Shown here: positions 62,901 through 64,000 of the stretch, piece by piece
How the letters are laid out: each line of letters opens with the position of its first letter
Position numbering within the stretch: position 1 is the stretch's first letter
NCBI GenBank assembly: GCA_023678885.1
Contig: CM042993.1
Location: forward strand, 5,106,501-5,170,500
DNA from: Pogostemon cablin
Taxonomy: Eukaryota; Streptophyta; Magnoliopsida; Lamiales; Lamiaceae
DNA length: 64,000 bases
Reading direction: 5' to 3'
Program-made: the position numbers and the translations under genes
Notes under the pieces: generated by a model
Told to the model about the DNA's origin: nothing
The model's database searches: none
Seen by the model: the letters and a program-made list of their open reading frames with translations, nothing else

Positions 62901-63577
62901 TCTTCACTGCATCCACCAGTCTTGATAGATAGAAGTGTACACTGCTGCACTTCCCTGAAATTATGAGCATGTCTATGAACTTGAGCCTGCAAAATAAAAC
63001 CACCCATCATAACTAAATTAGTACACACGAAACAAAAGAAAAGAAAAGAATCTAATTCAAAGAAAGAAAACAATTAACCAACACAGTGAAACAAAAATAG
63101 TAGTGGACCAGAAAGGAAACACCACATCCCTACAAATGAAGTGGTTTCAGCTTTAACCATTTATGATTCTAGTAGATACTGAATTGTTTACACTTAATTG
63201 GTAATTTCCAATATAAACATAAAAACAAACAAACAGATAAAAAACAGCCTAACCACAGAAGACGTATTAAGTAGTAAACCAGAAAGGGTAAATCAAATAA
63301 CAAAAATAGAAATGCGAAGCATCCAGTAGTTAAAGATAATTGCAAACGACGCAGTTTCGCATCAGGGAAGAAAATGCAAACAACATACAGCATGGAACAG
63401 CAGATCAAGAATAGGGGAATCGTAGATGGACTTAATTTCATCCCTCCTCCAATCATTCCTCGGCCCTTCTCGTACGGACCTCTCCGCCTCCAACGCCGCC
63501 GGTGAAGATGAGAAATTTACCGCCGGTGCGCGAAACGTGACCAATGGCCGTCGAATCGATTTCATTATCCACATCAT
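59994..63577 (-). CDS. BIO2: Biotin synthase, mitochondrial
   Basis: Six exons on the minus strand: 63577-63389, 62986-62807, 62534-62428, 62052-61847, 61669-61530 and 60302-59994, giving 376 residues, close to the known plant length. The enzyme inserts sulfur into dethiobiotin, the last step of biotin synthesis, in mitochondria. The N-terminus is rich in Arg, Ser and Ala and lacks acids up to residue 30 ([15 protein letters not shown]), fitting a mitochondrial presequence. The radical-SAM cluster motif C-S-E-D-C-S-Y-C (CX3CX2C) is in exon 2. Cysteines in [16 protein letters not shown] and NVCSGG and the arginine in SAGRVRFSM are the expected [2Fe-2S] ligands. The acidic C-terminal tail is variable in plants. 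Intron 2 has a weak donor (AAG|GTGGAG) and intron 3 an AAG acceptor, but the joined protein matches the family without gaps. Confidence 0.96.
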
Positions 63578-64000
63578 TATGCTCTTTATCTACAATCGAA
63601 CACGGACCTCTGAGCAGCTTGCAATTATGCTGAAGAAATTATGCGAGGGAATGAGATTTGGATGAAAATGGAGGATAAATTTTGTGGGTTCCTCGTGGAA
63701 TCCGCCGGCTGAGAGTGAGAGCTTTGCTGAATGCTGAGTGTAGGTACACACACAGTTGGGATTGATTACCAAACTTAGCTCTGTTTTATTAAGAAAATAT
63801 ATTTCAAACATTTTATTCTTATTTTATTGAAAATATTAATTTATAATTATATACTATCAAAATTACAAGTGCTATATAATCATTATAACTAAAAAATAAT
63901 AATATCAAGCGTCTCCATCTCTAGTTATTCATACACTAATAAAATACGTATGAAATATATGTGAAGTCTGCCATTTTTTCCTCCCTTAAGTTTTGGCTTA
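63578..64000. other. 5' flank of biotin synthase
   Basis: The 5' UTR probably extends to about 63735, where GC content falls. Upstream it is AT-rich with no clear TATA box in a standard position and no other gene. Confidence 0.5.

Overview
This window looks like nuclear DNA of a eudicot plant. It is very AT-rich, its genes carry GT-AG introns, and its protein families and transposon types are typical of plants. Gene and repeat style suggest an asterid, perhaps Lamiales, but I cannot prove that from the sequence. Four host genes look intact: a six-exon polyprenol reductase (10024-12126, +), a three-exon R2R3-MYB factor of the MYB20/43/42/85 type (14706-15881, -), a GPI-anchored GH17/X8 beta-1,3-glucanase-like protein (57278-59086, +) and a six-exon mitochondrial biotin synthase (59994-63577, -). 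One broken host gene, a WIP-type C2H2 zinc-finger pseudogene, lies at 27851-28195 (-).

Most of the rest is mobile DNA. From left to right: the 5' end of a Ty3/gypsy element on the minus strand (1-3164); a hAT-type non-autonomous element with 8-bp target duplications (4933-5752); a telomere-word minisatellite (5908-6415); a second hAT-type element (16347-16690); many Stowaway-like MITEs with CTCCCTCCGT ends; a CACTA-like end (21141-21463); a solo LTR carrying a second, oppositely oriented LTR of the same family (28433-32188), itself sitting in an older inverted-repeat element; and a MULE-like MITE (34903-35256).

The most complex block is 38660-55300. A degraded endogenous pararetrovirus (Caulimoviridae) starts at a tRNA-Met primer site (38937). 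It runs through two small ORFs, coat protein, movement protein, protease, reverse transcriptase/RNase H and a transactivator-like region to a 35S-like promoter with three as-1-type TGACG pairs and a TATA box (45982-46165). Coat-before-movement order plus a 3' transactivator-like region recalls the cavemovirus/solendovirus type. A Ty1/copia element (46558-54929, minus strand) split its right end, with a perfect CTGGA duplication. Its two 1389-bp LTRs differ at only about nine sites while its interior is full of stops, so it was probably mobilised in trans. Host DNA on the two sides of the virus looks like a diverged inverted repeat.

The host genes do not form a pathway; each acts alone (dolichol synthesis, cell-wall transcription control, cell-wall glucan binding or turnover, biotin synthesis). 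The most unusual protein feature is in the glucanase: the glutamate expected in the GH17 G-x-E-V motif is asparagine (residue 115), while the nucleophile motif ETGWPS and the six-cysteine X8 domain remain.
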